Assembly: GCA_910578795.1 (NCBI GenBank) | Contig: CAJTSD010000021.1 | Location: 1 to 58,197 of the forward strand | From: an uncultured Lachnospiraceae bacterium | GTDB lineage: Bacteria > Bacillota > Clostridia > Lachnospirales > Lachnospiraceae | Length of the DNA: 58,197 nt | Reading direction: 5' to 3' | Shown here: in pieces, positions 1 through 8,837 of the stretch | How positions within the stretch are numbered: the first letter of the stretch is position 1 | Layout: each line of letters starts with the position of its first letter | Program-made: the position numbers and the translations under genes | Notes under the pieces: generated by a model | Seen by the model: the letters and a program-made list of their open reading frames with translations, nothing else | Database searches by the model: none | Told to the model about the DNA's origin: nothing

Positions 1-73
1 TTTTTGCAATTAATTTTGCGATTGTACTTTTTCCTGCTCCTGCAGGACCGTCGATTGCAATATTATAACTCAT
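1..73 (-). CDS. cmk: Cytidylate kinase, N-terminal fragment cut by the window edge
   Basis: Reading leftwards from the ATG at 73, the 24 visible codons give an N-terminus with the P-loop GPAGAGKST preceded by NIAID, the typical opening of cytidylate kinase, which phosphorylates CMP/dCMP. A good ribosome binding site (AAAGGAG) lies just upstream. The gene follows the flavoprotein gene at 185-1522 on the same strand, an order common in Clostridia. Only the start is present, so other P-loop nucleotide kinases cannot be fully excluded. Confidence 0.85.
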   Translation of the reverse strand, partial: MSYNIAIDGPAGAGKSTIAKLIAK

Positions 74-184
74 TTCTATACTCCTTTCAAAGTCTGCAAG
101 TTTGTGCTACAAGTGCAAACCTGCCGGTTGAAAATTTTAATTTTCAGCTCCCCATTTTATCTATTATTTCAATTTCCATAAATT

Positions 185-1522
185 TCATACATATTGTGCC
201 GGACAAAAATGTGCTGCACTCTCCCCTGCAAGATGTCCTGTAGACCACGCAATCTGCAGATTAAATCCCCCGGTCAAAGCATCTACATCCAAAACTTCAC
301 CAGCAAAATAAAGCCCTTTTACAAGTTTTGATTCCATTGTGGACGGATTAACTTCTCTTGTCGCTACACCGCCCTTCGTAATAATTGCCTCGTCATATCC
401 ACGAAGTCCTGTAACCGTAAGCTCAATATGCTTGATAACAAAGCCAAAATGCTCCCGTTCCTGCCTCGTAATTTCATTTATTTTTTTATCAGCCGCAATC
501 AATGAAAGCTCAGGCATTACAGACACCAGCTTTGCCGGAAATAAAGCGCCTAACACATTTTTAAACTGCTTGTTCTTATTCGCATCAAATTCCCTCAAAA
601 TCCGCTTATCAAGTTGTTCCTGCGTAAGCGCAGGCTTCAAATCAATGAAGAGCTTTGCCTCACTCCTCCCGTGGTTTTTTTGCCTGTCATGTGCATACAC
701 GCTTGCCGCGCTCAGTATCAGCGGACCACTTACACCATAATGCGTAAAAAGCAATTCCCCAAAATCAGAATAAATCTCTTTTTCCTGAAATATTAATGAA
801 GCTTTTACATTTTTCAGGGACAATCCCTGAAGTGCATGGCACCAGCTTTCTTTGACGGAAAACGGAACCAGCGCCGGTGAAAGTGGCGTAACCGTATGTC
901 CCAAGCTTTTTGCAAACCGGTAACCATCTCCTGTAGAGCCTGTCAGCACATATGAAATGCCGCCTGTCGCTATAATTACACAATCCGCATCCATCATCTG
1001 TTTTTTATTTGCCGTCTTGTCAAACAGCTCAAGAGAACACACCTTTAGCGCCTGTTTGGACTTCTTCGTTCCATCCTTTTCCAAAACCGCAAGCTTTTGT
1101 ATATTTATTTTTCTTACCTCTGTTTTCAGAAGTACGCAAACACCGCTTTTTTTCAGTAATTTCTCTAAAAGCTTAATAATATCCGAGCTATGATCCGACA
1201 CTGGAAAGACTCTCTGCCCGCGTTCAATTTTCAGACTGCATCCATTCGTTTCAAAAAAATCCATTACCGCTTGATTGTCAAAGCCATATATTGCACTATA
1301 TAAAAACTTGGAATTCTCCAAAACATTGCGAAACAAATCCTCTACTTCACAGGCATTTGTCACATTGCAGCGCCCTTTTCCCGTAATATAAAGTTTTTTA
1401 CCAAGCTTTTCATTTTTTTCCAACAGCGTAACATGATGTCCCAAATTCTTTCCTGCCTGCGCCGCTGCAATCGCCGCCATCATTCCCGCTGCACCGCCGC
1501 CTATTATTACTATCTCAGCCAT
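185..1522 (-). CDS. BaiN/HI0933-type FAD-dependent flavoprotein
   Basis: A 445-residue flavoprotein of the HI0933/YhiN/BaiN family ('aminoacetone oxidase family FAD-binding enzyme'). The N-terminus has the dinucleotide-binding motif IIGGGAAGMMAA (about residues 5-16), then GKGRCNVTN near 50, a family hallmark. The C-terminus carries GLYFAGEVLDVDALTGGF followed by NLQIAWSTG, closing the FAD site. The length is normal for the family. Members have been linked to bile-acid or steroid reduction, but most have no proven substrate, so the reaction is left open. It lies between the RpiR regulator and cmk on the same strand, with short gaps compatible with co-transcription. Confidence 0.9.
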   Translation of the reverse strand: MAEIVIIGGGAAGMMAAIAAAQAGKNLGHHVTLLEKNEKLGKKLYITGKGRCNVTNACEVEDLFRNVLENSKFLYSAIYGFDNQAVMDFFETNGCSLKIERGQRVFPVSDHSSDIIKLLEKLLKKSGVCVLLKTEVRKINIQKLAVLEKDGTKKSKQALKVCSLELFDKTANKKQMMDADCVIIATGGISYVLTGSTGDGYRFAKSLGHTVTPLSPALVPFSVKESWCHALQGLSLKNVKASLIFQEKEIYSDFGELLFTHYGVSGPLILSAASVYAHDRQKNHGRSEAKLFIDLKPALTQEQLDKRILREFDANKNKQFKNVLGALFPAKLVSVMPELSLIAADKKINEITRQEREHFGFVIKHIELTVTGLRGYDEAIITKGGVATREVNPSTMESKLVKGLYFAGEVLDVDALTGGFNLQIAWSTGHLAGESAAHFCPAQYV

Positions 1523-1549
1523 TTTATAACCATACTCTTTTCTCAGCCT

Positions 1550-2506
1550 TTACACCTGTTTTCTTCTTCTTTGCTCCATTTGCGACTGTAGCGAGGTATT
1601 GAGCATCTCCTCATCAATAAAATTAATCTCATCCTTCAGATAGACCTGATAATTATCCCACACATACTCCAACGTTTCCAAATTCTTCTTAACCTCATTC
1701 GGACGTTTCAGACAAAGCGCCACAACAAGTGCGTTAATCAAGCTAAGCGGTGCGACAAGCGAATCCACAATCGACACCATATCACTTCTTGCCATAAGAT
1801 TACACGACGAGTAAAGACACATCGGTGAATGAATCGTATCCGTAATAGTGATGACCTTTGCGTTTCGGTCTGTTGCCATTTCCATTGCTTTGAGCGTACG
1901 CATGGAATATCTAGGGAAACTGATTCCAATGATAGCATCTTTTTCATCAATACGAAGCATTTGTTCAAAGATCTCCGAAGTACTCGTTGAATCTAACAGA
2001 ATCACATCAGGACGTATCATATTAAGATAAAAATGCAAAAACTCCGCAAGTGGTTTGCAACTCCTAAGACCGATAATATATACATGTTTTGCATTTAATA
2101 TAATATCGACAGCAGCCTCAAATGCCTGCGGATCTACATGATCGATTGTGTCGTCAATTTTTTCTATATCTGCATTCAACACAGATGTGAGAATTTCTGA
2201 TTGTGTGCTTTTTCCATATTTTGCACCAATCTTCTGCACAGAATTGAGCTTATCCTTAACCCATTCCGCCAATGCCTCCTGAAACTCAGGATACCCCTCA
2301 TAATCAAGCGCATACGCAAAACGCACCACTGTGGACTCACTAATACCGACTGTTTTTCCAAGTTTTGAAGCAGTCATAAAAGCAGCCTGTTCATAATGGT
2401 CTATAATAAATGTCGCAATCTTTTTATGACTTTTACTCATCCTGTTGAATTTATCATTAATTCTTGATATTGTATCGTATTTTACTTCCATACTGATCCT
2501 TTTCAT
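1550..2506 (-). CDS. MurR/RpiR-family transcriptional regulator
   Basis: A 318-residue protein with an N-terminal RpiR-type helix-turn-helix (about 15-90; the segment with TASKLGKTVGISESTVVRFA is diagnostic) and a SIS sugar-phosphate-binding domain (about 130-270; VYIIGLRSCKPLAEFL and IIGISFPRYS). Family members sense phosphosugars or related metabolites. The start codon overlaps the stop of the TetR gene by one base (TAATG), so the two regulators are probably translationally coupled. Position downstream of the sodium-pump decarboxylase operon suggests, but does not prove, that they control it. Confidence 0.9.
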   Translation of the reverse strand: MKRISMEVKYDTISRINDKFNRMSKSHKKIATFIIDHYEQAAFMTASKLGKTVGISESTVVRFAYALDYEGYPEFQEALAEWVKDKLNSVQKIGAKYGKSTQSEILTSVLNADIEKIDDTIDHVDPQAFEAAVDIILNAKHVYIIGLRSCKPLAEFLHFYLNMIRPDVILLDSTSTSEIFEQMLRIDEKDAIIGISFPRYSMRTLKAMEMATDRNAKVITITDTIHSPMCLYSSCNLMARSDMVSIVDSLVAPLSLINALVVALCLKRPNEVKKNLETLEYVWDNYQVYLKDEINFIDEEMLNTSLQSQMEQRRRKQV

Positions 2507-3051
2507 TATGAGCAGCTTTTATAGATATCGCTCAAAAGTTCTACCGTCTCTTCCTCTGTCAAATCATAGTCTCCTGTGAGCACCATGCACGCACATCCAT
2601 AGATAAAAATCCACATTTTCATAAAAAGCCCGCTTGGATTCTGGCAGCCTGCCGCCACGGCACGGTTAATTTCCTTGTTTACGGCACCAACTTTTCCGTT
2701 CAAAAGCTCATAAAGACTTCTCTCTCCTCTGTTTTCCGACTGAAAAAGAAGCTGGAAAAGCCTTCTCTCTTCTTTTGCATAATTTATATAAGCAAGTCCA
2801 AGATGTATAAACGGCGTATCCACATCAGACCTGAAATTTTCATAGTAATCGCCAAAGGCATTAATCGCCCGATCATAAATCTCCGTATATAGCTCATTCA
2901 TATTGGCATATACTCTAAATATTGGCTGAGTAGAGCACCCAATCTGTGCCGCAAGCTTTCTTGCAGTCACGCTCTCAATACCCTCAACTCTTGCCAGCTC
3001 AAAAGCCGTTTCCAGTATTTTATCCTTTGTTATTAATTCTTTTCTCGCCAT
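2506..3051 (-). CDS. TetR/AcrR-family transcriptional regulator
   Basis: A 181-residue TetR-type repressor. Residues about 8-55 form the DNA-binding HTH (KILETAFELARVEGIESVTA, then KLAAQIGCSTQPIFRVYANM). The remainder is a helical ligand domain like the WHG-type C-terminal domain (GLAYINYAKEERRLFQLLF; FMKMWIFIYGCACMV). A ribosome site AAAGG precedes the ATG. The gene sits 94 bp downstream of the 5S-like carboxyltransferase gene and is coupled to the RpiR gene by a one-base overlap. The ligand is unknown. The hairpin at 3098-3130 could be its operator or the terminator of the preceding operon. Confidence 0.88.
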   Translation of the reverse strand: MARKELITKDKILETAFELARVEGIESVTARKLAAQIGCSTQPIFRVYANMNELYTEIYDRAINAFGDYYENFRSDVDTPFIHLGLAYINYAKEERRLFQLLFQSENRGERSLYELLNGKVGAVNKEINRAVAAGCQNPSGLFMKMWIFIYGCACMVLTGDYDLTEEETVELLSDIYKSCS

Positions 3052-3097
3052 AGTTCAGTATGCCTTTCTAACGAAATTTCCATTTCTTATTAAAACA

Positions 3098-3130
3098 GTA
3101 TCGGGTTAATGTACCGCATTAACCCGATAC
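3098..3130 (-). terminator. Perfect 14-bp inverted repeat after the decarboxylase operon (terminator or operator)
   Basis: Arms GTATCGGGTTAATG (3098-3111) and its exact complement (3117-3130) enclose a 5-base loop. On the minus strand a short T-rich stretch (TGTTTTAAT) follows, so it can end the transcript of the carboxyltransferase operon that stops at 3146. The U-tract is weak and the perfect dyad lies 47 bp before the TetR start, so a TetR operator is an equally reasonable reading. Confidence 0.6.
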
Positions 3131-3145
3131 CGACAACATCCAAAA

Positions 3146-4582
3146 TTATACAGGATAAGCTCCATTTTTCGTATCAGCCTGAGTCATATCAATCTTCTCC
3201 TGCTGTGCCTGACGATATTTAAAGAAGTCTGTTGCAACCTGTGGGAACAAAGCATAAGATAATACATCCTCATCCTGCTGTTTCCACTCTTTCATCTCTT
3301 CCTCAATCTTCTTCAACTCATTCGGAAGTTTGTCCGCAGGACGGCATGTGATAATCGAAGCCTTCTCTTCTGCGGAAAGAACTTTGTCCTGAATTTCCTT
3401 ATTAAACGGCTTTACAGTTTGACCATACTCACCACGAAGAACGGCATGGGTTTCCTTTGTAGCCATCTTATAACGCTCGCCCATCAATACATTAAATACT
3501 GCCTGTGTACCGACAATCTGTGAAGACGGAGTAACAAGAGGCGGCTCTCCCAAGTCCTTACGCACTCTCGGGATTTCCTGAAGCACGTCATAATACTTAT
3601 CCTCTGCGTTCTGTTCCTTCAACTGGCTAACCATGTTCGAAAGCATACCACCCGGAACCTGATACATCAAAGTCTTGATATCTACGCCAAGCACCTTCGG
3701 ATTAAGCAATCCGCTCTTTAAGCACTCCTCCCTGTAAGGTCTGAAGTAATCCGCAATCTTTGCAAGCACGTTCTGATCATAACCCGTATCGTACGGTGTG
3801 CCCTTAAAGGTTTCAACCATAACTTCCGTTGCAGGCTGTGAAGTACCAAGTGCAAACGGTGAAATTGCACAGTCAATCACATCAACCCCTGCCTCTACTG
3901 CCTTTAAGTATGTCATGGAAGCCACACCAGACGTATAATGCGTATGAAGCTGAATCGGAAGCTTTGTCGCAGACTTCATCGCTTTAATCAGCTCCTCTGC
4001 CTTATACGGCACCAAAAGACCTGCCATATCCTTGATACAGATAGAATCTGCGCCCATCTCCTCAATGTCCTTTGCCATCTTCATCCAGTATTCAAGCGTA
4101 TAAGCATCCCCTAATGTGTAGGAAAGTGCAATCTGCGCCTCACCGCGTCCTTCTCTTTTCTTCACGGCATTTGCCGCATTTACCGCGCACTGTAAGTTTC
4201 TAAGGTCATTAAAGCAATCAAAAATTCGAATAATATCAATACCGTTTGCAATTGATTTCTCAACAAACTCCGTTACCACATCATCCGCATAATGACGGTA
4301 TCCTAAGATATTCTGACCTCTGAAAAGCATTTGCAGCTTTGTATTTTTTACTTTATCCCTGATTTTGCGAAGACGCTCCCACGGATCTTCTTTCAGGAAA
4401 CGAAGGGAAGCGTCAAACGTCGCACCACCCCAGCACTCTAATGAATGATACCCGACAGAATCCATTGTCTCTAAAATCGGAAGCATAAACTCGGTCGGCA
4501 TTCTTGTCGCTATTAAGGACTGATGCGAGTCACGCAGAACGGTTTCAGTAATCTTAATAGGCTTTTTTACTGTTTCTGACAT
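3146..4582 (-). CDS. 5S/OadA-type carboxyltransferase (oxaloacetate decarboxylase alpha-like, no biotin domain)
   Basis: A 478-residue protein of the pyruvate carboxylase/oxaloacetate decarboxylase alpha/transcarboxylase 5S family. It opens with ITETVLRDSHQSLIATRM, contains FRGQNILGYRHYADD near 90 and the metal-ligand motif LHTHYTSG near 210, and then the segment GTSQPATE. It catalyses transfer of CO2 between a 2-oxoacid (oxaloacetate/pyruvate) and carboxybiotin. It ends shortly after the conserved carboxyltransferase C-domain and has no fused biotinyl domain; the carrier is the separate gene at 6001-6375. It is the last structural gene of the operon, about 107 bp after the OadB gene. The exact 2-oxoacid substrate is inferred. 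Confidence 0.92.
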   Translation of the reverse strand: MSETVKKPIKITETVLRDSHQSLIATRMPTEFMLPILETMDSVGYHSLECWGGATFDASLRFLKEDPWERLRKIRDKVKNTKLQMLFRGQNILGYRHYADDVVTEFVEKSIANGIDIIRIFDCFNDLRNLQCAVNAANAVKKREGRGEAQIALSYTLGDAYTLEYWMKMAKDIEEMGADSICIKDMAGLLVPYKAEELIKAMKSATKLPIQLHTHYTSGVASMTYLKAVEAGVDVIDCAISPFALGTSQPATEVMVETFKGTPYDTGYDQNVLAKIADYFRPYREECLKSGLLNPKVLGVDIKTLMYQVPGGMLSNMVSQLKEQNAEDKYYDVLQEIPRVRKDLGEPPLVTPSSQIVGTQAVFNVLMGERYKMATKETHAVLRGEYGQTVKPFNKEIQDKVLSAEEKASIITCRPADKLPNELKKIEEEMKEWKQQDEDVLSYALFPQVATDFFKYRQAQQEKIDMTQADTKNGAYPV

Positions 4583-4689
4583 TTCTATTCCTCCTTGTTT
4601 TTCGAAGAAAAATGCGAGTTCCCCTAGCGAGCAGAGGAATTTTCCTCCTAAAATTTTTTCTTAAATGATTATGAAATGATATCTACAAC

Positions 4690-5838
4690 TTAAAATACTC
4701 CAAAGATTGCCATAAACGTACCAGCCGCAACCGCAGTACCGATAACGCCGGCTACGTTTGGTCCCATCGCGTGCATTAACAGGAAGTTTGTCGGATCTGC
4801 CTCCGCACCGACCTTCTGTGACACACGTGCTGCCATCGGAACAGCGGAAACGCCTGCAGAACCAATTAACGGATTTACCTTTCCCTTCGTGACAATGCAC
4901 ATCAGTTTACCAAACAGCACACCTGCCGCCGTACCAAACATAAATGCAATCAAACCTAAAACAACAATTTTAATCGTATCCGCATTCAAAAATGCCTCCG
5001 CGCTTGTTGTCGCGCCTACTGACGTACCAAGAAGGATAACGACAATATACATCAATGCGTTTGAAGCCGTATCTGTAAGCTGTCTTACCACACCTGACTC
5101 CCTAAAAAGATTACCTAACATCAGCATACCTACAAGGGGCGCTGTAGTAGGAAGAATCATACATACAACAATCGTAACGACAATCGGGAAAAGAATCTTC
5201 TCAAGCTTTGACACCGGTCTAAGCTGCGCCATCTTAATCTTGCGCTCCTTCTCTGTTGTCAGAAGCTTCATAATGGGAGGCTGGATAATCGGAACAAGGG
5301 ACATATAAGAATATGCCGCCACCGCAATCGGTCCGAGAAGTCCTGTCTGTCCAAGCTTTCCGGCAAGGAAAATCGAAGTCGGACCATCCGCACCACCAAT
5401 AATTGAAACTGCCGCTGCCGCCTGATCGTTAAATCCAAGCGCAATCGCACCAAAATATGCTGCAAAAATACCAAACTGTGCTGCCGCGCCAAGCAGAAAG
5501 CTCTTGGGATTCGCAATGAGCGGACCAAAGTCTGTCATAGCGCCTACGCCCATGAAAATCAGCGAAGGCAGAATTGCCCACTCATCAAGCAGGTAGAAAT
5601 AATACAGTAAACCGCCAGGTGTCCCGTCACCGCCGATTGGCGCAATAATGTCGGGATAAATATTCACCAGCAGCATACCGAATGCTATCGGCGTTAAAAG
5701 CAGTGGTTCATACTGCTTTGCAATAGCAAGATAAAGAAATACACAAGCCACAGCAATCATGATCAGGTTCCCACCGGTAATATTGAAAAATGCCGTCTGG
5801 TGAATCAGATTGTTGAGGGTATCTGCTATATATGACAT
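4690..5838 (-). CDS. Sodium-translocating decarboxylase beta subunit
   Basis: A 382-residue polytopic membrane protein of the OadB/MmdB/GcdB family. These proteins decarboxylate carboxybiotin and use the energy to export Na+. Hallmarks seen: GVGAMTDFGPLIANPKS (about 95-111), IIGGADGPTSIF with the conserved Asp (about 147-158), LGTSVGATTSAEAFL (about 270) and GPNVAGVIGTAVAAG at the C-terminus. About nine hydrophobic segments are visible and the length is as expected for the family. It lies between the biotin carrier and 5S-like subunits, which makes the operon a membrane sodium pump rather than a soluble carboxylase. Which acid is decarboxylated is not shown by this subunit. Confidence 0.95.
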   Translation of the reverse strand: MSYIADTLNNLIHQTAFFNITGGNLIMIAVACVFLYLAIAKQYEPLLLTPIAFGMLLVNIYPDIIAPIGGDGTPGGLLYYFYLLDEWAILPSLIFMGVGAMTDFGPLIANPKSFLLGAAAQFGIFAAYFGAIALGFNDQAAAAVSIIGGADGPTSIFLAGKLGQTGLLGPIAVAAYSYMSLVPIIQPPIMKLLTTEKERKIKMAQLRPVSKLEKILFPIVVTIVVCMILPTTAPLVGMLMLGNLFRESGVVRQLTDTASNALMYIVVILLGTSVGATTSAEAFLNADTIKIVVLGLIAFMFGTAAGVLFGKLMCIVTKGKVNPLIGSAGVSAVPMAARVSQKVGAEADPTNFLLMHAMGPNVAGVIGTAVAAGTFMAIFGVF

Positions 5839-5882
5839 TTTGTTGACCTCCTATTGTATTTTTTGATCTCAAACATTCTTGT

Positions 5883-6002
5883 GGAAACGCTGATAGAAGC
5901 GTTTCCGCGCTGAATTTGCGCTACAAAACAGTAATTTCCTTTGCAAATTCATGCGCATTCTGCAGAGCATCTAAGGAAGCGCTGATTACTCAGTGCTTTC
6001 TT
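5883..6002 (-). promoter_or_regulatory. Two hairpins in the gap between biotin-carrier and OadB genes
   Basis: The 162-bp gap inside the operon holds two stems: GGAAACGCT at 5883-5891 pairing with 5898-5906, and a 13-bp imperfect stem (5973-5985 with 5990-6002) that overlaps the biotin-carrier stop codon. Neither is followed by a clear U-tract on the minus strand. They are more likely RNA processing or stability elements that set subunit ratios than full terminators. This role is an inference from position only. Confidence 0.4.
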
Positions 6003-6375
6003 AGTTTAAAGTTGCAAGTAAAGCACCTGCCTCAACAGCGTCACCAACTGCCACATCAATACTTGCTACTGTACCGTCCTGCGGCGCCACTACGGGAATT
6101 TCCATCTTCATTGCCTCAATAATAACAATGGCATCGCCCCTCTTTACCGCCTGTCCTACATTTGCCTCAATCTTAAATACTTTACCTGCTGCACCTGCTT
6201 CTACTTTAACACTGCCTGCGCCTGCTGCTGCCTTCGGTGCCGGCGCAGCCTTAGGCGCCGCTTTTGGAGCCGCCTTCGGTGCTGTGGCTACTGGAGCTGC
6301 TGCGCCCCCGCCTGCACCCTCTTCTACTACTACATCATATACGTTGCCGTTTACGGTAATTGTATAATTTTTCAT
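6001..6375 (-). CDS. Biotin carrier protein of the decarboxylase complex
   Basis: A 124-residue biotinyl carrier protein. The start at 6375 is chosen because GGAGG lies 7 bases upstream; the longer open frame has no ribosome site. Residues 1-18 form a short beta-rich head, about 22-55 an Ala/Pro/Lys-rich flexible linker (repeats of APKAA), and the C-terminal ~70 residues a biotinyl/lipoyl domain with the biotinylation motif EAMKME and downstream GTVASIDVAVGDAV. It shuttles the carboxyl group between the carboxyltransferase subunits and the OadB pump. The length and linker match 1.3S/GcdC/MmdC-type carriers. Confidence 0.93.
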   Translation of the reverse strand: MKNYTITVNGNVYDVVVEEGAGGGAAAPVATAPKAAPKAAPKAAPAPKAAAGAGSVKVEAGAAGKVFKIEANVGQAVKRGDAIVIIEAMKMEIPVVAPQDGTVASIDVAVGDAVEAGALLATLN

Positions 6376-6482
6376 TTTAATCCTCCATTCTTGTTTAAAA
6401 ACCTGCAAGATTGAAAAATCTTTTTTCAATCTGTCCTTCTGTATTTATTACAAATCTATCAATCTTTCCTATTCTGAATTCT

Positions 6483-7337
6483 TTATGCCCTTTTCCATTT
6501 TCCTGCGTTTGAGCGTCTGATGCTTCTTACCTGGAAGCCTTCTGCACTGGTGCCCTCATATGCCGCAATTGCCGCCGCAATAACTGCCACAAGCTCCGTA
6601 TCATCTGCAAGCTCTTCCTTTGCTTCTTCAACAGTCGGCGCCACTGCGGGTGCAGGGGCAGGAGCCTGTGCGGGAGCTTCTTTCTTTGCAAGCTTCTCCT
6701 GCATTTTCGGAATGAAAGAAAATACGGAAATGATAAGGCTTATGAGTATCAATACAACAAACACCGTTCCCATGCCAAGAAGCGTATTCAAAGCCGCCTT
6801 TGCCATGAGCTGACCCTTTGTCTGATCCATATTAAGCGTGCATGAAGTCATGACCAAATATATGTCATTGGTAAAAATTAACTCAACGGAACCGCTTGCA
6901 TTCTCGCCGGTAATTGGAATCAATACCGTTATCGTATCATCTGATATGGTCGATACAGGCTGTCCAAATTCCTTGATACTGCCCATATCCAAAATTCCTG
7001 ACTCAAAGGAACTGAATGCAGTTCTCACCGCCTTGCCCTCACAGGCAATTCCGGCCTCACCTGCACCTGTCGCGCCCCTTGTATACTCGGCATACAGGGA
7101 GCTGAATACATCAGCGAGCTCCACATTATTGTATTCCGCAAACATTGCCGACGTATTATTCTGTGACAGCGTAAGCGCTGCTACCATATGCACGACATTC
7201 TGAGCCTGAGCTTCCGCATTTTTCTGCTTTAATTGCTGGTTTGCCGATATGACCTCATCTTGTCCACATGCTGTCAGAGCAAAAACACAGGTAAGCATTA
7301 ATAATGTCTTTAAAAATTTTTTAGTGAAATTTTTCAT
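6483..7337 (-). CDS. OadG-like gamma subunit with lipoprotein ectodomain
   Basis: A 284-residue protein. The ATG at 7337 is preferred: an upstream GTG lies directly on the AAAGG ribosome site and is too close. The N-terminus is a lipoprotein signal (LLMLTCVFALTAC, cysteine about residue 23). It is followed by an extracellular domain of ~150 residues rich in beta-type segments, one transmembrane helix (TVFVVLILISLIISVF, about 195-215), an Ala/Pro-rich linker and the typical OadG tail AAIAAYEG...FQVRSIRR...KWKRA. The tail and helix anchor the complex to OadB. Ordinary OadG proteins are ~80-120 residues, so the ectodomain is a notable addition of unknown function. Confidence 0.82.
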   Translation of the reverse strand: MKNFTKKFLKTLLMLTCVFALTACGQDEVISANQQLKQKNAEAQAQNVVHMVAALTLSQNNTSAMFAEYNNVELADVFSSLYAEYTRGATGAGEAGIACEGKAVRTAFSSFESGILDMGSIKEFGQPVSTISDDTITVLIPITGENASGSVELIFTNDIYLVMTSCTLNMDQTKGQLMAKAALNTLLGMGTVFVVLILISLIISVFSFIPKMQEKLAKKEAPAQAPAPAPAVAPTVEEAKEELADDTELVAVIAAAIAAYEGTSAEGFQVRSIRRSNAGKWKRA

Positions 7338-7355
7338 ATTAACGTTCACCCTTTC

Positions 7356-8789
7356 CTAGACCGTTCCATGCTTCTTTGAAGGACGGTCCTCTCTTTTTGT
7401 GAATAACATCTCAAATGCGCCAATTACATACTTTCTTGTGTCGGCGGCTTCAATAATCTGGTCTACATAGCCTCTCTTTGCCGCACCCTGTGCACTTGTC
7501 TGAAGTGCTGCGTACTCTGCTGCCTTTTCCTTGATGACATCTGCGCCCTTGCCGTCATACATAATCTTTGCCGCAAGATTTGCATCCATCGAACCAATCT
7601 CGGCATCAGGCCATGCAATCGTGATATCCGCGCCAATCGCCTTGGAATTCATCGCCACATAAGCGCTTCCAAGTGCCTTTCCGATAATGACGTTTACTTT
7701 TGGAACAGTTGCATTGGCAAAAGCGTATGTAAGCTTCGCCACTGCCGTTGCAATTCCTTTCTCGCTGCCGATAGTCGCTTCATAACCCTTCACGTTTGTA
7801 AGTGACAATACCGGAATGTCAAACGCATCACAGAAATTAATAAAGTTCTCTGCCTTATAACAGCCCTTCGGTGAAAGCACTGCATCAAACTTCTCGGCAA
7901 CCTCACCGTTCTCATCATAAACCTCTGTACGGTTTGCCACGCAGCCGACTGTCATGCCGTTTAACCTGATAAAGCCTGTTACCATATCTTTTGCATAGTT
8001 TTCCTTGATTTCAAAAAACGCGTTGTGATCTGCAATCTGAGAAAGCGCAAGCACCGTATCACCTGCACAGTTTGCAATATCCGCGCACACTCTGTTGAGG
8101 TCATCTGTACAATCGTCTTCTACTGCATCTTCTTCATTATTTGCGGGAAGCATTGATACCAAATCCCTGATTTTCGCATAAATTGAAGCCTCATCCGCGA
8201 TAACATCAACAATGCCGCTCTGGCTGCCCTGAAATTCAGCCGATGCCGTATCGCACTTTGCGGCGCTGTTGCCGTCAAGCGCATTCGGAGCGTTCACAAA
8301 AAGCTTAGCCTTTTCCTTCTCCATAAATGTAAAATCCGTCAATGTAGGTATCAGTGCAAGACCGCCGCCACAACTGCCAAATATAGCAGTAATCTGTGGA
8401 ATTACACCTGACGCGAGTGTCTGCTTTAAGTAAATCTCACCAAAAGCGTTCAGCGCATCGGTTGCTTCCTGAAGACGCAGACCTGCCGAATCGATCAGAC
8501 CAATGACAGGCGCGCCCGTCTTCATGGCCAAATCATAAAGGTTCGTAATCTTTTTTGCGTGCATTTCGCCTACTGAGCCATTCAAAACAGCGGCATCCTG
8601 ACTATACACGTAAACAAGGTTGCCATTAATTACTCCGTAACCGGTCACAACACCGTCCGAAGGAGTCTCGGCCTGTTTCAGATCAAAATCCGTCGCTCTT
8701 GCAGTGACAAGGGCACCGATTTCAACGAAACTGTTTTCATCAAGCAAAGATTCAATTCTTTTACTTGCCAGACTTGAAGTAGTACTCAT
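7356..8789 (-). CDS. 12S/MmdA-type acyl-CoA carboxyltransferase
   Basis: A 477-residue carboxyltransferase of the propionyl-CoA carboxylase beta/MmdA/transcarboxylase 12S family. It has an N-terminal crotonase-like half (RIESLLDENSFVEIG near the start; IGLIDSAGLRLQEA; IFGSCGGGLA near 135) and a C-terminal half (AENFINFCDAFDIPVLSL; GKALGSAYVAM; IAWPDAEIGSM). It would move carboxyl groups between biotin and an acyl-CoA such as propionyl/methylmalonyl-CoA. It is slightly shorter than usual (~510) and its motifs are divergent. It is the first gene of the operon, about 80 bases after a likely start site. Substrate is inferred from family only. Confidence 0.88.
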   Translation of the reverse strand: MSTTSSLASKRIESLLDENSFVEIGALVTARATDFDLKQAETPSDGVVTGYGVINGNLVYVYSQDAAVLNGSVGEMHAKKITNLYDLAMKTGAPVIGLIDSAGLRLQEATDALNAFGEIYLKQTLASGVIPQITAIFGSCGGGLALIPTLTDFTFMEKEKAKLFVNAPNALDGNSAAKCDTASAEFQGSQSGIVDVIADEASIYAKIRDLVSMLPANNEEDAVEDDCTDDLNRVCADIANCAGDTVLALSQIADHNAFFEIKENYAKDMVTGFIRLNGMTVGCVANRTEVYDENGEVAEKFDAVLSPKGCYKAENFINFCDAFDIPVLSLTNVKGYEATIGSEKGIATAVAKLTYAFANATVPKVNVIIGKALGSAYVAMNSKAIGADITIAWPDAEIGSMDANLAAKIMYDGKGADVIKEKAAEYAALQTSAQGAAKRGYVDQIIEAADTRKYVIGAFEMLFTKREDRPSKKHGTV

Positions 8790-8837
8790 TTTTTGACCTC
8801 CATTTTATATTCATTTTACTTTATAAAAACTTGTTTT

